DNA of 64,000 bases from Leclercia sp. AS011. Its GTDB lineage: Bacteria > Pseudomonadota > Gammaproteobacteria > Enterobacterales > Enterobacteriaceae. The notes beneath the pieces are model-generated. The model saw only the letters and a program-made list of their open reading frames with translations. It was not told where the DNA came from and ran no database searches. Of the stretch, positions 61,382 to 64,000 are shown piece after piece. The position numbers were made by a program, and so were the translations under genes. The stretch covers positions 1,860,001 to 1,924,000 of the forward strand of contig NZ_JBBCMA010000001.1 of assembly GCF_037152535.1 (NCBI RefSeq), given 5' to 3'. Within the stretch, counting starts at the first letter, position 1. Every line of letters starts with the position of its first letter.

Positions 61382-63055
61382 TTATTCGCCTTTAGCTGCT
61401 TTGAAAGCTTCAGCCATTGCGTTGTTAGAGAAGTTTGCATCTTCCTGTTTGTTAACAGTTGCGATTGCATCTTTCTCATCAGCTTCGTCTTTAGCACGAA
61501 CAGACAGGCTAATTGCACGGTTTTTGCGGTCAACGCCGGTGAATTTAGCTTCAACGTCGTCGCCTACGCTCAGAACCAGAGTTGCATCTTCAACGCGGTC
61601 ACGTGAAGCTTCAGAAGCGCGCAGGTAACCTTCAACGCCGTCAGCCAGTTCTACGGTTGCGCCTTTCGCGTCAACTGCAGTCACTTTACCGTTTACGATT
61701 GCGCCTTTCTTGTTCAGTGCAACCCAGTTGTTGAACGGATCTTCTGCGAGCTGTTTAACGCCCAGGGAGATACGCTCACGCTCTGCGTCAACCTGCAGAA
61801 CAACTGCTGCGATTTCGTCGCCTTTTTTGTATTCACGTACTGCTTCTTCGCCTGCAACGTTCCAGGAGATGTCAGACAGGTGAACCAAGCCGTCGATGCC
61901 GCCGTCCAGGCCGATGAAGATACCGAAGTCAGTGATAGACTTGATTTTACCTTCAACACGGTCGCCCTTGTTGTGGGTTTCCGCGAACTGCTGCCATGGG
62001 TTGTTTTTGCACTGCTTCAGGCCCAGGGAGATACGACGACGTTCTTCGTCGATATCCAGAACCATAACTTCCACTACATCACCAACGTTAACAACTTTGG
62101 ATGGGTGGATGTTTTTGTTGGTCCAGTCCATTTCGGAAACGTGAACCAGGCCTTCAACGCCTTCTTCGATTTCAACGAAGCAGCCGTAGTCGGTCAGGTT
62201 GGTAACGCGACCAGTCAGTTTAGTACCTTCTGGGTAACGTTTAGCGATAGCAACCCATGGATCTTCGCCCAGCTGTTTCAGGCCGAGGGATACACGAGTA
62301 CGCTCGCGGTCGAACTTCAGCACTTTAACAGTGATTTCGTCGCCCACGTTCACGATTTCGCTTGGGTGCTTAACGCGTTTCCACGCCATGTCGGTGATGT
62401 GCAGCAGGCCATCAACGCCGCCCAGGTCAACGAATGCGCCGTAGTCAGTGAGGTTCTTAACGATACCTTTGACTTCCATGCCTTCCTGCAGGTTTTCCAG
62501 CAGCTGATCGCGTTCTGCGCTGTTTTCGGATTCGATAACGGCACGACGGGAAACAACAACGTTGTTACGCTTCTGGTCCAGCTTGATTACTTTGAACTCA
62601 AGCTCTTTGCCTTCCAGGTGCAGGGTGTCACGAACTGGACGAACGTCTACCAGTGAACCTGGCAGGAACGCACGAATACCATTCAGCTCAACAGTGAAGC
62701 CGCCTTTAACTTTGCCGTTGATAACACCGACTACAGTTTCAGCTTCTTCGTAAGCTTTTTCCAGCGTGATCCAAGCTTCGTGACGTTTAGCTTTCTCACG
62801 GGACAGCAGGGTTTCACCGAAGCCGTCTTCTACTGCATCCAGAGCAACGTCAACTTCGTCACCAACCTGGATTTCCAGCTCGCCCTGGGCGTTTTTGAAC
62901 TGCTCTGCCGGAATGGCGGACTCAGATTTCAGACCGGCGTCAACCAGTACTACGTCTTTGTCGATAGCAACAACAACACCACGAACGATGGAACCCGGAC
63001 GGGTTTCGATTGTTTTTAAGGATTCTTCAAATAGTTGAGCAAAAGATTCAGTCAT
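61382..63055 (-). CDS. rpsA: 30S ribosomal protein S1
   Basis: 557 aa, the E. coli length. Six S1 (OB-fold) repeats; the first two (about 20-170) bind the ribosome, and repeats 3-6 bind mRNA, with repeated phrases such as [13 protein letters not shown] and [14 protein letters not shown]1 brings mRNAs without strong ribosome sites to the 30S subunit. Its own leader has no good Shine-Dalgarno sequence, in line with S1 autoregulation. Codon use is of the highly expressed type. Confidence 0.98.
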   Translation of the reverse strand: MTESFAQLFEESLKTIETRPGSIVRGVVVAIDKDVVLVDAGLKSESAIPAEQFKNAQGELEIQVGDEVDVALDAVEDGFGETLLSREKAKRHEAWITLEKAYEEAETVVGVINGKVKGGFTVELNGIRAFLPGSLVDVRPVRDTLHLEGKELEFKVIKLDQKRNNVVVSRRAVIESENSAERDQLLENLQEGMEVKGIVKNLTDYGAFVDLGGVDGLLHITDMAWKRVKHPSEIVNVGDEITVKVLKFDRERTRVSLGLKQLGEDPWVAIAKRYPEGTKLTGRVTNLTDYGCFVEIEEGVEGLVHVSEMDWTNKNIHPSKVVNVGDVVEVMVLDIDEERRRISLGLKQCKNNPWQQFAETHNKGDRVEGKIKSITDFGIFIGLDGGIDGLVHLSDISWNVAGEEAVREYKKGDEIAAVVLQVDAERERISLGVKQLAEDPFNNWVALNKKGAIVNGKVTAVDAKGATVELADGVEGYLRASEASRDRVEDATLVLSVGDDVEAKFTGVDRKNRAISLSVRAKDEADEKDAIATVNKQEDANFSNNAMAEAFKAAKGE

Positions 63056-63166
63056 GTTTAATCTTCAGGTTAATATTAACGTCCACCTGGCTCCATGCCG
63101 GATGGGGTTGTTTCACATACCCGCCGTCAATCCATTGCAGCGGGGGTACTGCTAAATCGGTCGCGA
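63056..63166 (-). promoter_or_regulatory. rpsA leader (S1 autoregulatory region)
   Basis: The 111-bp gap between cmk and rpsA corresponds to the E. coli rpsA leader. On the mRNA it carries GGA-containing hairpin segments (CATGGAGCC, GGTGGACG) and an A/U-rich TTAATATTAACC stretch, but no usual ribosome site before the ATG. In E. coli this structure lets S1 repress its own translation. Confidence 0.65.
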
Positions 63167-63850
63167 TTACGCGATTGCCAGTTTTTGGCGCGCATATTGT
63201 AGCGCTTTTTCAATCACTTGCTCAATAGTTAAACTGGTAGAATCCAGAACTAAAGCATCATCTGCAGGAACAAGCGGTGCAACGGCGCGATTGCGGTCGC
63301 GATCGTCGCGCTCTTTTATCTCAGACAAAAGACGTTCAAAGTTAACACTAAAGCCCTTTTCCTGCAACTGCAGCATGCGGCGCTGCGCACGCTCTTCCGA
63401 GGAAGCGTCAAGGAAAATTTTCACCGGCGCATCAGGGAAAACCACGGTTCCCATGTCGCGTCCGTCAGCGATCAAACCTGGCGCATCGCGGAAGGCGCGC
63501 TGGCGGCGTAACAGCGCCTCGCGAACGCGCGGAAAGGCCGCGACCTGAGAGGCGGCGTTCGCCACGTCCTGGGTGCGGATCTCACCGCTGACGTCTTCCC
63601 CTTCCAGGATCACTTCAAGGTTGCCGTTGGTGGAGACAAAACGCACGTCCAGATGGGCGGCCAGCGGCACCAGTGCCTCTTCAGAAGCCACATCAACATG
63701 GTGATGCAGAGCAGCCAGCGCCAGCACACGATAGATTGCGCCCGAATCTAAAAGATGCCATTGCAATGCTTCCGCCATCGCTTTGCACAGGGTACCTTTA
63801 CCTGCGCCACTCGGCCCGTCAATGGTGATAACCGGGGCAATTGCCGTCAT
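63167..63850 (-). CDS. cmk: Cytidylate kinase
   Basis: 227 aa, the E. coli length. It phosphorylates CMP and dCMP with ATP. The P-loop is [16 protein letters not shown] at about 12-27, the CMP-binding part includes [13 protein letters not shown], and the lid has [18 protein letters not shown] precedes the ATG at 63850. It sits upstream of rpsA in the usual cmk-rpsA arrangement. Confidence 0.97.
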   Translation of the reverse strand: MTAIAPVITIDGPSGAGKGTLCKAMAEALQWHLLDSGAIYRVLALAALHHHVDVASEEALVPLAAHLDVRFVSTNGNLEVILEGEDVSGEIRTQDVANAASQVAAFPRVREALLRRQRAFRDAPGLIADGRDMGTVVFPDAPVKIFLDASSEERAQRRMLQLQEKGFSVNFERLLSEIKERDDRDRNRAVAPLVPADDALVLDSTSLTIEQVIEKALQYARQKLAIA

Positions 63851-64000
63851 CTTTTTCTCCTTAAATTAGGCATACCGTTGTGTAAACGCCGCGCATTATA
63901 CGCGTCAACGCCCACAACTGTTACCTTTGCGTGTAAATTACGAAATGTTTGAAGCTGAGTGTAGAAGAAATGGACGATGACAACGTCAGGAAGCGTAAGT
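63851..64000. other. Region upstream of cmk, no gene seen
   Basis: The last 150 bp contain the cmk ribosome site (AAGGAG) and probably its promoter. No coding frame or terminator could be supported; the next gene (expected to be an upstream neighbour such as ycaL or aroA) starts beyond the window. Confidence 0.6.

Overview
The window is a continuous stretch of an enterobacterial core chromosome. Nearly every gene is a full-length, recognisable orthologue of an Escherichia coli gene, in the same order as the E. coli 22-21 min region read backwards (yccA to cmk). The porin at 38305-39465 resembles the OmpK35/OmpE35 type of Klebsiella and Enterobacter more than E. coli OmpF, and the fimbrial cluster that E. 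coli carries between ssuE and pyrD is absent. The source is therefore probably an Enterobacter/Klebsiella-like member of the Enterobacteriaceae; I cannot name the species from sequence alone.

Layout. 1-8025: the end of yccA, then tusE, acyP, a non-E. coli insertion (a YbcL-like secreted PEBP protein plus an AraC-type regulator), rlmI, hspQ, yccU, yccT/csgI, mgsA and helD. 8149-14023: yccF-yccS, tfoX (sxy), sulA with a LexA box, ompA and matP. 14210-24562: the Lon-like ycbZ, fabA, rmf (a 55-aa gene), and the leftward series rlmKL-uup-pqiABC. 24662-34667: ycbX, zapC, pyrD, the ssuEADCB sulfonate operon and pepN. 34932-44167: pncB, asnS, ompF, aspC, gloC, mepK and ldtD. 44351-51588: the cmoM-mukF-mukE-mukB condensin operon. 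51713-63850: elyC, ycbJ, the kdsB-ycaR-ycaQ-lpxK-msbA-ycaI envelope/lipid A group, ihfB, rpsA and cmk.

Themes. Envelope biogenesis dominates: lipid A core sugar and export (kdsB, lpxK, msbA), unsaturated fatty acids (fabA), L,D-transpeptidase and 3-3 cross-link hydrolase (ldtD, mepK), PqiABC lipid transport, elyC, ompA and ompF. Nucleoid organisation is the second theme (mukFEB, matP, ihfB), and translation/ribosome modification the third (rlmI, rlmKL, rmf, rpsA, asnS, tusE, cmoM, uup). Two competence-type genes, tfoX and ycaI (comEC), are also present.

No phage, insertion sequence, CRISPR array, tRNA or rRNA was seen, and no clearly novel multigene system. The least explained signals are non-coding: a strong plus-strand terminator with no plus-strand gene before it (42274-42308), a 14-bp inverted repeat upstream of ompF, a palindrome in the tfoX leader, a terminator-like hairpin in front of asnS, and the inserted ybcL-like/araC pair.
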